Below, piece by piece: positions 1-8,974 of a DNA stretch of 41,767 nucleotides (within the stretch, counting starts at the first letter, position 1; each line of letters begins with the position of its first letter). The DNA is taken from assembly GCA_007135115.1 (NCBI GenBank), contig SLJN01000044.1, forward strand, positions 1 through 41,767, given 5' to 3'. Source of the stretch: Balneolales bacterium (lineage in GTDB: Bacteria; Bacteroidota; Rhodothermia; Balneolales; Natronogracilivirgulaceae). The translations under genes were made by a program, and so were the position numbers. The notes beneath the pieces are model-generated. The model searched no databases, was not told the DNA's origin, and saw nothing but the letters and a program-made list of their open reading frames with translations.

Positions 1-1
1 A

Positions 2-3000
2 AATGTAAGTGATACAGAGGACTACTCTTTTGGTTTTTACAACGAATCAGCACAAGAGTGGGATGAAATCGTTGAAAATGCACCAAATTTCGTAATTGTT
101 AAATCAGCTGGAAATGATCGCAATGATGTTCCAAGCGATCAGCCGGTTGAACATTTGGTAAGAGATCCGGATGATGGGGATTGGGTGACCTCCAATACCG
201 TCAGAGATCCGGATGGAGATTACAATTCGTTAGGGTATCGCGCCACCGCAAAAAATATTCTGACTGTGGGTGCTGTCAGTAATAATAAGAACATGACCAC
301 TTTCAGTAGCTGGGGACCGACCAATGATGGCCGGATTAAACCCGATATCGTTGCCGATGGCAGTGGGTTGTATTCAGCAGGTTTTGAGGATGATGAGGAT
401 TACACATCCAAAAGCGGCACATCCATGTCCTCACCGGTTGTAACCGGGGCGGTTGCATTGTTGCAGCAGCATTACCAGGACTTATATGAGGAAGATCCGC
501 TTGCATCCACAATGCGAGCATTACTCTTGCATACCACCGATGAAATGGGAGGTGATCCGGGGCCGGACTATGAAAACGGTTGGGGTTTGCTAAATGCTGA
601 AAGAGCAGCACAAGTGTTGTCCGACGATGCGGAGATGGAGATGTTAACTCACATCGAAGAATTTACGCTGTTTGATGGCAACGAATATGAAAAGATGGTT
701 TGGAACGACGGGGAAGAACCTTTGAAAGCTACCATCGCCTGGACCGACCCCGCCGGTGAACCGGTTGATCCATCTGTTGATGATGATGATCGTATGCTTG
801 TTAATGACCTGGATTTGCGCATTACAGATGAAAACGGCAATGAATATGAACCCTATATCCTGGATCCGGAAAACCCATCGCATACTGCCACAACAGGTGA
901 TAACGACCGCGATAACGTGGAGCAGGTGTATATTGAAGCCCCGCCGGAAGCAGGTTATTACACGGTTAATGTCACACACAAAGGCTCACTTGAGGGTAAC
1001 AGCCAGCAGGCATCACTTATAGTAACCGGCAATGGCAACCCCATTGAACTTGCTGAAGACGGACATCTTGAACTGGAAGGTGACGGGTATGCTTATGCTC
1101 CGGACACCCCGTTCCTGGATATTTCAGGTGATCATTTAACTCTGGAATTCTGGGTTAAAATGGATGCCAATAGTGAAGAAGATGCCATCATCATGTCCAA
1201 AAAAGAAGAAGATGATGAGGGGGATGATGGATATAGCATCCGTACCGTAGGAGATGGGGAAGAGCGACCCCTGAAATTTGCTCCTACGGATTTTGGTAGT
1301 CGGCACATTACTACTAATTCAGGAATTCGAGCGGATGAATGGACCCACATCGCTGCAGTTTACAATGACGGGGATACTCATATTTACATCAACGGAGAAT
1401 TGGATGCTTCACAAACCAACAGTTCCCGTAATATCAGCAGTACATCTAATTCTTTGGTTTTTGGCAGTAACAATTCCGTTAACGGTCAGTTTTTTAAAGG
1501 AAAATTGGATGATGTGAGGATCTGGGCCACATCTCGTAATATGTTTGAAATTCAGGATGATTTTGCCGGACCATTGAACGGCGATGAAGATAACCTCGCG
1601 GCCTACTATCAGTTTAACCAGGAAAGTCAGGATGTCGCGAGTGATATTACCGGAAACGGCAGCGATATTAATCTTGCCCAAAACGTAGCCACAATTGGTC
1701 CGGATGTATTTCCGGTTACACCACTTGTGCACGGAAAGATTGCGGATCAGGCTGTTGAATTGAAAATTGATGAGCGTGAGTTCGCCGAAGATGAAGCAGA
1801 TCAATTTCGTGTATACAGGTCAGATGGCAACGGAAGCCCGACAGAAGTGGAAACGATAAGTGCCGATAATCAATATTATACTGATGATGGGTTGACCAAT
1901 GGTCAAACGTATTATTATAAAGTTACTGTAATTGATGAGGACGGCAATGAAAGTGATTACTCCAATCCAGTAGCGTTGACGCCAAACCAGCGAATTGGTG
2001 GTAATACTCTACGTTTCGAAGGGCAGGGGTTTATAGATTTCTCCCATCGGCCAGGTCTGAATATTTCCGGGCAACATATCACTATAGAACTTTGGATCAA
2101 ACGTGATGCGGATAGCTCCGGTGATCAAGTAATTATGACCAATGAACATGAGCGGGGTGATGATGGGTATGGCCTCTACATGGTTGATGGTGGTGAAGAA
2201 GCACGAGTCAGATTTACTCCTACTGATTTTTCCAGCCGCCACGTAACATCCAGTTCCGGAATCCGGGCTGATGAATGGATACATGTTGCAGCCGTTTATA
2301 ATGAAGGTAATACCCATTTATATATCAATGGTAAACTTGATGCTGAAAGCACCAATGATTCCCGCAGCATAAGTGGAACGAGCAATAATCTCACTTTTGG
2401 AAGTAATGTGGACCAAAATGACAAGTGGTTCCAGGGAAGTCTGGATGAAGTCAGAATTTGGAATAAAAGCAGGACACACAGTGAGATTGAATCCGACTTT
2501 AATCAAATCCTTTGGGGTGATGAATCGAATCTGGTAGGTTACTGGAGATTCGATGAAGCCGACGGTGGTACCGTTTATGGTCAGGCTCAAAGACCTGCAA
2601 CAAGCTCAATACAAGGTGCCATTGAGCAGGAAGATAATGGCGTGTTTCCGGTACCTCCCAGGATTTATGCAGAACCAGGGGAGAATGAAGTCCATTTAAG
2701 TGTTACTCAGCCCCCATATGCGTATGAGGAAGTTGAGAATTATAATATTTACCGGTATACCGAAGGTGAAAACCCAACTCTTGTAACATCACTCAGCTCG
2801 GATGACACAACATACTCAGATAATGAGCCTGATGAAGAAGTCGAATATTTTTATGAGGCTACTATTGTTGATGATCATCAGGGCGAGAGTGATCACAGTT
2901 ATCCGGTAACATCAACGCTATACGAAAATCGTATCGCCGGTAACGCTGTGCGATTTGAAGAGGATCAAAGCTCCTATATTCAGTTTGAATATAACCCGGC

Positions 3001-4465
3001 TTTAGATATTTCCGGAGACTCTATAACAGTTGAAGCCTGGGTGCTCAAAGATGATGCGAGTCAGGAAGGAGCTGTTATTTTGGGTAATAATGCCGCCGGT
3101 GAAGATGGCTATCAAATGTATATAAACGATGAGGGCTCTTCCTCAAGAGTTACATTTGCACCGACTGACTTTTCCAGCAGGCATGTTACATCGGAAACGT
3201 ACTTGGAACCGGGTACCTGGTATCACATAGCAGGAGTATATAAAAACGGAGACTCCCGGATATATATAAACGGCGCATTGGATAACGAAGAAACTAATGA
3301 CAGCCGCACAATCAGTAGCAGTAATCATGGGTTGGTTATTGGATCGAAACATCTCGGAACCGATGACTATTTTCTCGGTGAAGTTGATGAAGTTCGTATC
3401 TGGGAGCGGGCGTTACCCAACAGCGATATCGCTGCCCGGTATAATCAACCCTTGCGAGGGCATGAGAAAGGACTTGTCGGCTACTGGCGTTTTGATGAAC
3501 CAGATGGAGAAATTATCCGGTCTTCAGCGGATCGACCGCTTCATGGTGAGCTTATTAACGAACCATCATTTGTACCTTCGGCTGCCATGGAAGGAGATCC
3601 GTTTGTTCCTGTATTAGCCGAACCGGAAATGGATGATGAAGATCAGGATATTCCGGTGACCTTCTCGTGGTATCCCGTTGACAATGCACAGCATTATGAA
3701 TTGGAAGTATCAAACGATTTGGATTTTAAATCGGTCATTTATGAAAAAGAAATAAATGATACCACACGAACTGCAGATCTGGGATTAGAATATGAAAGTT
3801 CTTATCACTGGCGGGTTCGTGCAGTTACTAATCAATTCACCACGAACTGGTCGGATGCGTGGACCTTCGAGACCATGCTGCCGATTCCGGATACACCCGA
3901 ATGGGATCCGGATCATGAAGCTGAAGACGTAGATACTACCGTCACATTTGCCTGGGCGGAGTCCGATTTTGCCGATACCTACAGGGTACAAGTAGATACG
4001 GACACTGGTTTCGAGTCACCGGTGGTTGACTCGACAGGTTTGGATGAAAATGAGTTAGTCGTTGAAAATCTGAATCCCGAGACAACTCATTACTGGAGAG
4101 TATCTGCCAGCAATGAAAGCGGAGAGAGTGACTGGTCGGAAACACGTGAGTTTACTACTATTGTAACTTCAATTGCCGATGCAGGCAGGGAAGTTCCGGA
4201 GGAGTTTGGACTGGATCAGAATTACCCGAATCCGTTTAATCCATCAACACAGATTGAATACAGCCTGCCTGAGAATGCTTCAGTGTTGCTTGAAGTCTAT
4301 AATCTAATGGGTGAGCAAGTTGCTACACTTGTAAACGGAGAACAAAAAGAGGCCGGATATCATACGGTAGAATTTGAGGCGTCCGGACTTTCAAGCGGTA
4401 CCTATATTTATCGTATCCGAGCAGGTGAGTTCGTAGAATCCAGGACAATGATGTTCATTAAATAA
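2..4465 (+). CDS. Subtilisin-family (S8) secreted protease with three LamG-like domains and T9SS sorting tail (5' partial)
   Basis: The reading frame is open from base 2, so the gene starts before the window; 1487 codons are visible. The first part is the end of an S8 catalytic domain. It shows the oxyanion-hole Asn in SAGND (Asn codon 113-115) and the catalytic Ser in SGTSMSSP (Ser codon 422-424). The Asp and His of the triad must lie upstream. A beta-sandwich region follows (about 640-1030). Then come three LamG/concanavalin-like domains (about 1065-1620, 2000-2560, 2940-3500), the first two each followed by a fibronectin III-like segment. Two more FnIII-like segments (about 3600-4165) precede a C-terminal type IX sorting domain (from about 4195, with QNYPNPFNPST and final MMFIK). 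Known role of such proteins: secreted or cell-surface proteolysis with glycan- or protein-binding accessory domains. The substrate is unknown. A terminator follows at 4499. Confidence 0.93.
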   Translation, partial: NVSDTEDYSFGFYNESAQEWDEIVENAPNFVIVKSAGNDRNDVPSDQPVEHLVRDPDDGDWVTSNTVRDPDGDYNSLGYRATAKNILTVGAVSNNKNMTTFSSWGPTNDGRIKPDIVADGSGLYSAGFEDDEDYTSKSGTSMSSPVVTGAVALLQQHYQDLYEEDPLASTMRALLLHTTDEMGGDPGPDYENGWGLLNAERAAQVLSDDAEMEMLTHIEEFTLFDGNEYEKMVWNDGEEPLKATIAWTDPAGEPVDPSVDDDDRMLVNDLDLRITDENGNEYEPYILDPENPSHTATTGDNDRDNVEQVYIEAPPEAGYYTVNVTHKGSLEGNSQQASLIVTGNGNPIELAEDGHLELEGDGYAYAPDTPFLDISGDHLTLEFWVKMDANSEEDAIIMSKKEEDDEGDDGYSIRTVGDGEERPLKFAPTDFGSRHITTNSGIRADEWTHIAAVYNDGDTHIYINGELDASQTNSSRNISSTSNSLVFGSNNSVNGQFFKGKLDDVRIWATSRNMFEIQDDFAGPLNGDEDNLAAYYQFNQESQDVASDITGNGSDINLAQNVATIGPDVFPVTPLVHGKIADQAVELKIDEREFAEDEADQFRVYRSDGNGSPTEVETISADNQYYTDDGLTNGQTYYYKVTVIDEDGNESDYSNPVALTPNQRIGGNTLRFEGQGFIDFSHRPGLNISGQHITIELWIKRDADSSGDQVIMTNEHERGDDGYGLYMVDGGEEARVRFTPTDFSSRHVTSSSGIRADEWIHVAAVYNEGNTHLYINGKLDAESTNDSRSISGTSNNLTFGSNVDQNDKWFQGSLDEVRIWNKSRTHSEIESDFNQILWGDESNLVGYWRFDEADGGTVYGQAQRPATSSIQGAIEQEDNGVFPVPPRIYAEPGENEVHLSVTQPPYAYEEVENYNIYRYTEGENPTLVTSLSSDDTTYSDNEPDEEVEYFYEATIVDDHQGESDHSYPVTSTLYENRIAGNAVRFEEDQSSYIQFEYNPALDISGDSITVEAWVLKDDASQEGAVILGNNAAGEDGYQMYINDEGSSSRVTFAPTDFSSRHVTSETYLEPGTWYHIAGVYKNGDSRIYINGALDNEETNDSRTISSSNHGLVIGSKHLGTDDYFLGEVDEVRIWERALPNSDIAARYNQPLRGHEKGLVGYWRFDEPDGEIIRSSADRPLHGELINEPSFVPSAAMEGDPFVPVLAEPEMDDEDQDIPVTFSWYPVDNAQHYELEVSNDLDFKSVIYEKEINDTTRTADLGLEYESSYHWRVRAVTNQFTTNWSDAWTFETMLPIPDTPEWDPDHEAEDVDTTVTFAWAESDFADTYRVQVDTDTGFESPVVDSTGLDENELVVENLNPETTHYWRVSASNESGESDWSETREFTTIVTSIADAGREVPEEFGLDQNYPNPFNPSTQIEYSLPENASVLLEVYNLMGEQVATLVNGEQKEAGYHTVEFEASGLSSGTYIYRIRAGEFVESRTMMFIK

Positions 4466-4498
4466 GAGGCCAAGTCCTTATTTGTATAGGGATATAGT

Positions 4499-4542
4499 AA
4501 AAGCACCTGTATTTATCGCACTGATAATGCAGGTGCTTTTTT
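4499..4542 (+). terminator. Intrinsic terminator after the S8 protease, probably bidirectional
   Basis: Inverted arms AAAAGCACCTG (4499-4509) and CAGGTGCTTTT (4530-4540) are followed by more T. The 20-base loop contains a further TTATC/GATAA pairing. The A-rich left arm gives a U-run on the minus transcript too, so it can serve both the protease and the convergent gene ending at 4663. Confidence 0.85.
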
Positions 4543-4662
4543 GTTTACGTTAGTTTATAACTAAACGGTGATTAATCGTATTAGACGTTGTCACACCTGA
4601 AACTCTGTATTTCGCTCAAAGAATCTTTCAGAAGTAGATGGTTTTGAATTAAATCAATCAGA

Positions 4663-5223
4663 TTATTCTGATTCAAGTTTATCACGCACAAGGCTACGTA
4701 AAGTGTTATTGAGGTCATTAAAGATATCAGGATAGTGATGGCGGTCTGCTCCCATGTTTGCCCGAACGGTGTGTTCCTGTCCGTCATTCAAGTCATGTAC
4801 CGTTATGGATACCGATTCAGCGGGAGTGCGCATTTCAATTTCACGCGGACTGCCCTTAGGTAGTCTGTTTGCTAAACCAGAGAATTCGGAATCCGAAGCC
4901 AAAGACTTGATCTCCTGAAATTTTTCCTGCGGTAAGGCGCCTTCAATGTGAAGAGAGTCTACAATAGATCTTTCCCCGTTTGATTCTTTGTAAAAACGAC
5001 GGTATAAGGTATAGTTGCCGTTATCTGTGATCTCAATTTTGTAGCCGTAGCGATCGCCGTCCTGATAAACATCCATTTCACCACCCATCGTGTAGCTGAT
5101 GAAAAGTTGATCGTCCGGGGTTTCATCCATCTCTTGATTTCTTTCGGAGTTAAATATATAAATCCCGGCGGCAATCATAATGACCAGGGGCAGGATTAAC
5201 TTCGACATTAATCGTTTACTCAT
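4663..5223 (-). CDS. Membrane-anchored protein of unknown function
   Basis: A 186-residue protein. It begins with a basic stretch (MSKRLMSK) and one hydrophobic segment (about residues 9-25), so it is probably an inner-membrane anchor or uncleaved signal with the rest in the periplasm. The soluble part is acidic and polar, with alternating hydrophobic residues that suggest beta structure, and a charged helical C-terminus. I recognise no family and no catalytic motif. It reads toward the S8 protease and lies about 100 bases downstream of putP, with a hairpin between, so it is probably its own unit or read-through from putP. A second in-frame ATG at codon 6 could be the start instead. Confidence 0.7.
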   Translation of the reverse strand: MSKRLMSKLILPLVIMIAAGIYIFNSERNQEMDETPDDQLFISYTMGGEMDVYQDGDRYGYKIEITDNGNYTLYRRFYKESNGERSIVDSLHIEGALPQEKFQEIKSLASDSEFSGLANRLPKGSPREIEMRTPAESVSITVHDLNDGQEHTVRANMGADRHHYPDIFNDLNNTLRSLVRDKLESE

Positions 5224-5260
5224 TATCTTGGTATTTAAGTGAGAAAAGATAAATCAAGGT

Positions 5261-5302
5261 AACCCCGGATAGCTGCCATGACTTGCAACTTATTCCGGGG
5301 TT
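5261..5302 (-). terminator. Hairpin, putative terminator of putP
   Basis: Arms AACCCCGGA (5261-5269) and TCCGGGGTT (5294-5302) form a 9-bp perfect stem just after the putP stop. The minus-strand sequence after the stem is only moderately T-rich, so termination efficiency is uncertain. Confidence 0.5.
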
Positions 5303-5325
5303 ATAGGCTGTGCTCCATAAGGGTG

Positions 5326-6774
5326 CTATTCTATCGACTCAAACTTTTCCTTAATCGTCTGCGACGGCGGATCATCCGTTATACTGAACACATAAATGGC
5401 CAGCGCGGATAAAATAAATCCCGGCAGGATTTCATAAAGATCAAACAACCCGCCTTCGAGATAGTCCCAGCCGATAACGACGACGGCACCGGTGATGATA
5501 CCGGCCATGGCGCCGCGGAAGGTCATCCGCTTCCAGAACAGCGACATGATGATCACCGGTCCGAACGAGGCTCCGAATCCGGCCCAGGCGTAGGCGACCA
5601 GCTCGAGAACCATGCTGTCCTCATCCCAGGCGATAAAGAAGGCGACAACGGCAACCGCGATCACGCTCATTCGGCCGATCCACACCAACTCAGATTCTTT
5701 GGCGGAGGGCCTTAAAAAACCCTTATAGAAATCCTCGGCAATAGCGCTTGAGCAGACCAAAAGTTGTGAATCCACCGTACTCATCACCGCAGAAAGGATA
5801 GCCGCTAATAAAATCCCGGCAATCCATGGGTTGAATAACTCCTGAATCATTTCCAGAAAGACAAACTCGGGATCATCCAGGGGATTTTCGGCGAAATAGG
5901 CAATTCCGGTAAACCCGACCAATACCGCACCGAACAGCGAAAATACCATCCAGCCGATGCCGATCATCTGGGCCTTGGGAACGGCTTTCGGAGATTCGAT
6001 CGCCATGAACCGAGCGAGAATATGGGGCTGACCGAAGTAGCCAAAACCCCAGGCTAAAAGAGATAAAGCCGCTAAAAAGCCGGTATCGTGGTAGACACTG
6101 AGCATCCCCATATCAATAGAGCCGACGGTATCGGTTAATACGAACCAGTTTTCATAGAAAAACATCAGCATGATCGGCGCGGTGATTAGCGCGAGAAACA
6201 TGAGAATGCCCTGAAAAAAGTCGGTCCAGCTTACAGCCAGGAAACCGCCTAGAAACGTGTAAATCACAATGACCAACGTTCCGGAAACCAATGCAAAATG
6301 GTAGCTCCATTCGAATGTGGACTCAAAAAGCTTGGCGCCGGCCACCATTCCGGAGGCGGTGTACGCGGCAAAGAAAATCAGGATGACGGCGGCGGATATG
6401 ACCCGTAAAACCCGGCTGCTGTCTTCAAACCGGTTTTCGAGATAATCGGGAAGGGTGATGGCATCATTGGTGGCCTGGGTGTAGGTGCGCAGGCGTGCCG
6501 CCACAAACTGCCAGTTCAGATAAGCCCCGACAGACAGGCTGATGGCAATCCAGATCTGGTTCATCCCCGCAGCGTAAACGGCGCCGGGCAGACCGAGGAG
6601 CAGCCACCCGCTCATATCCGAAGCTCCGGCACTCAGTGCGGCAACTCCGCTCTTTAGGTTGCGTCCCCCCAAAATGTAATCTGACAACGTGTTGCTGTAA
6701 CGGTAAAAAATGATCCCGAAAGTAATCAGCACAATCAGATAAAAGATGAATGTTGTAAGCGTAGCCGGGTTCAT
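5326..6774 (-). CDS. putP: Sodium/proline symporter (SSS family, PutP type)
   Basis: This 482-residue polytopic membrane protein is a sodium:solute symporter. PutP proteins take up L-proline with Na+ for nutrition or osmoprotection. The segment SAGASDMSGWLLLGLPGAVY (about residues 48-67) is the hallmark PutP N-terminal Na+/substrate region. About 12-13 hydrophobic segments and the length match the family. The ATG overlaps the stop of a 37-codon ORF upstream (ATGA), and an AGGAGG site (6781-6787) sits inside that ORF, so translation is probably coupled. The N-terminus is complete and there is no sign of damage. Substrate assignment rests on family resemblance; a related solute cannot be excluded. 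Confidence 0.93.
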   Translation of the reverse strand: MNPATLTTFIFYLIVLITFGIIFYRYSNTLSDYILGGRNLKSGVAALSAGASDMSGWLLLGLPGAVYAAGMNQIWIAISLSVGAYLNWQFVAARLRTYTQATNDAITLPDYLENRFEDSSRVLRVISAAVILIFFAAYTASGMVAGAKLFESTFEWSYHFALVSGTLVIVIYTFLGGFLAVSWTDFFQGILMFLALITAPIMLMFFYENWFVLTDTVGSIDMGMLSVYHDTGFLAALSLLAWGFGYFGQPHILARFMAIESPKAVPKAQMIGIGWMVFSLFGAVLVGFTGIAYFAENPLDDPEFVFLEMIQELFNPWIAGILLAAILSAVMSTVDSQLLVCSSAIAEDFYKGFLRPSAKESELVWIGRMSVIAVAVVAFFIAWDEDSMVLELVAYAWAGFGASFGPVIIMSLFWKRMTFRGAMAGIITGAVVVIGWDYLEGGLFDLYEILPGFILSALAIYVFSITDDPPSQTIKEKFESIE

Positions 6775-6884
6775 GCACTATCCTCCTTATTTCTTAAATA
6801 ATTGATGATAGACAGCACAAATACCGTCAGCATTGGTACGATCAACCAGAACCATGTTCCCAGAGTCAGGCCATAATCATCCAT
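6771..6884 (-). CDS. Small single-pass membrane peptide coupled to putP
   Basis: A 37-codon ORF begins MDDYGLTLGTWFWLIVPM and ends NYLRNKEDSA. It has one hydrophobic segment (about residues 9-30) flanked by an acidic N-terminus and a charged C-terminus. Its TGA overlaps the putP ATG (ATGA), and the strong putP ribosome site AGGAGG lies within its last codons. Its own start has a weak ACGGAG about 7 bases upstream. Small membrane subunits next to sodium-coupled transporters are known (for example MetS with MetP of the NSS family), so an accessory role for the symporter is a reasonable inference. It could instead be a leader peptide that controls putP translation. Confidence 0.75.
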   Translation of the reverse strand: MDDYGLTLGTWFWLIVPMLTVFVLSIINYLRNKEDSA

Positions 6885-7132
6885 AAATTGCTCCGTGTAG
6901 TTGGTTTATGATTTACCCGCTAAATATGGGACTCGATTTGATGATTTACAAGAAGGCTTTGCAAAACCTACTAAAGGGCCGCCGGTAAGTGGTAAGCAAA
7001 GATGTTAAATGTTTTTTAGACACACTTATACCGGATAAATTTTCTTTTTCAAAAACGCAGGTTAACGGTGTAAAATCCCCGATTTTTATTAGATTACAGC
7101 AGTAGCATTTCATCAGACAAACCCGCCGAGCT

Positions 7133-8818
7133 ATGAAACAGACAAGAGATGTTCAACCCGATCGCGTCCTGCATGCTGAAACCGGGCGCTTCAGCACCAA
7201 CTTTTTTGAAAGCGATTTGATTTTGCAGGATTATCTGCGCCGGCACATCCCCGAACCTGCGCGAAAATTTATGATGCCGAAATGGGATCATCTGGGCGAA
7301 AGAGCCGCTGTGGAAATGGACGAACTGTCGCTGCAGGCCGACCGCAACGGGCCGGAACTCGTTAAACGGAACAGGTGGGGGGAGGATATCAACGAAATCC
7401 GGTTTCACCCGTCGTATTGGACGCTGATGGATTATGCTGCCGAGTCTGAAATGATTCGCATCAACTGGGATCTGGAGTGCCGCAACCGGTTTCGCGGTGT
7501 GACGCAAAGTTTGAGTTTCGTATCCGGCTATCTGTTCAGCCTCAGCGAGATGGGGCAGTACTGTCCGCTGTGCATGACTGATGGAGCCGCACTGCTCATC
7601 GACCGCTACGCTGATGAAGAAACCCGAAAACGGTTGATGCCGGGGTTTGCAAAGAAAAAAGGTAAGTCGCTGCTCACCGGTGCGATGTACCTTACCGAAA
7701 AATCGGGGGGATCGGATGTGGGCGCCAATTTGCTTGAGGCGCGTCATGAATCGGACAAGTGGTACCGGTTGTACGGAGAAAAATGGTTTTGCAGCAACGC
7801 CAATGCAGGAGCCGCGATGGTACTTGCTCGCACCGATCCGGATAAACCGGGCACCCGTGGCCTGTCGCTATTTCTGCTTGAACCCCGACTGCCGGATGGC
7901 ACCTCGAATCCGGTTGATGTCGTACGGCTGAAAGATAAAATGGGCGTTCGCTCCATGCCATCGGCTGAATGCCGGTTCAACGGCACGCGCGCATGGATGA
8001 TCGGCGAGGAGTTTCAGGGGATGAAAATGATGCTGGAGATGATCAACCTTTCGCGGCTGTATAACTCGGTAGCCGGGATGGCGGGCATTCGCCGGGCACA
8101 GGTGGAGGCGTATCAATTTGCGCTGCAGCGCCGGACGTTCGGAAAAGATTTGATCGATCACGCGCTTTTGCGGGAGAAGCTGCATGAGCTGGGAGCGCTG
8201 CATCTCGGCAGCTTCCTGCTGACGTGGAGAACGACCCGGGCCATGGAAGCCGCCTGGCAGGGGGATGAAAGCGAAGCGCAGCGGGTGCGTATGCTCATCC
8301 CGATGGCAAAGTGGTGGACAGCCGAAAAAGCCGTTTACGCCGCCCGGGAAGCCATGGAGCTGATGGGAGGCATCGGTTACATTGAGGATCAGATCCTGCC
8401 CAAATTATTCCGGGATGTCAACGTGCTGCCGATCTGGGAAGGCTCGGGCAACATCATCGTGCTGGACATGCTCCGCGCGATGGAAAAATCCGAAGGACTC
8501 AAGCTGCTCGGCGAAGAGCTGGATGGGCTGATTCAATCCGGAAAACCGGATGAGGTACTGCAGGCCGAAGCGGAACAGATTTTCGACCGATTGGAAAAGC
8601 TCCGCTCGATGTCACAGCATGAGCGGGAAGCCACCGCCAAGCCACTTTTTTTAAGGTTGATTCATCTGTATCAGGCCGCACTGTTGAAAATTGAAGACAA
8701 AGAGTGGGCGGAGATCGCATTAGATTGGTATCGCGATCGCGTCATCCGACCAGCCGGTGAAAAAATTACGCCGATTTCCAGAGAGCAGGTTGAGGTGTTG
8801 ACGGGCTGGAAGATTTGA
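7133..8818 (+). CDS. Acyl-CoA dehydrogenase family protein, AidB-like
   Basis: A 561-residue FAD-dependent acyl-CoA dehydrogenase homologue. The middle domain carries MYLTEKSGGSDVGAN (about residues 185-199), very like the AidB motif. The C-terminal helical domain carries LMGGIGYIEDQILPKLFRD and IWEGSGN. Glu436 in the latter aligns with the usual catalytic base. Length and the long N-terminal helical region fit the AidB/isovaleryl-CoA dehydrogenase-like branch rather than short beta-oxidation enzymes (about 380 residues). AidB is linked to protection from DNA alkylation, but relatives may act in fatty-acid or branched-chain catabolism; the substrate here is unknown. It is divergent from putP with about 250 bases between. 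Its codons look more GC-rich than most of the window. There is no partner ETF gene nearby. Confidence 0.9.
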   Translation: MKQTRDVQPDRVLHAETGRFSTNFFESDLILQDYLRRHIPEPARKFMMPKWDHLGERAAVEMDELSLQADRNGPELVKRNRWGEDINEIRFHPSYWTLMDYAAESEMIRINWDLECRNRFRGVTQSLSFVSGYLFSLSEMGQYCPLCMTDGAALLIDRYADEETRKRLMPGFAKKKGKSLLTGAMYLTEKSGGSDVGANLLEARHESDKWYRLYGEKWFCSNANAGAAMVLARTDPDKPGTRGLSLFLLEPRLPDGTSNPVDVVRLKDKMGVRSMPSAECRFNGTRAWMIGEEFQGMKMMLEMINLSRLYNSVAGMAGIRRAQVEAYQFALQRRTFGKDLIDHALLREKLHELGALHLGSFLLTWRTTRAMEAAWQGDESEAQRVRMLIPMAKWWTAEKAVYAAREAMELMGGIGYIEDQILPKLFRDVNVLPIWEGSGNIIVLDMLRAMEKSEGLKLLGEELDGLIQSGKPDEVLQAEAEQIFDRLEKLRSMSQHEREATAKPLFLRLIHLYQAALLKIEDKEWAEIALDWYRDRVIRPAGEKITPISREQVEVLTGWKI

Positions 8819-8974
8819 TCTTGAGGAAGCCAGAAATATAAAAGTAGATCTTGGTTATCTATTCTTTAATTCATATATTTAGATAACTATATCTTGATTA
8901 TATTAGTAGCATTAACACCGAAGTTGTTATTCCGGTAGCAAAAAAACTAAAACCACTAAAGTATTGGGGACGGT

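Noticed and set aside
780-795. GAT-rich run in the S8 protease as a simple-sequence repeat of interest
   Set aside because: It encodes an Asp-rich loop in frame and is short; nothing suggests phase variation.
7094-7747. 217-codon minus-strand ORF opposite the acyl-CoA dehydrogenase
   Set aside because: It lies over a strongly conserved enzyme on the plus strand, has no family resemblance, and is an expected shadow in GC-richer DNA.
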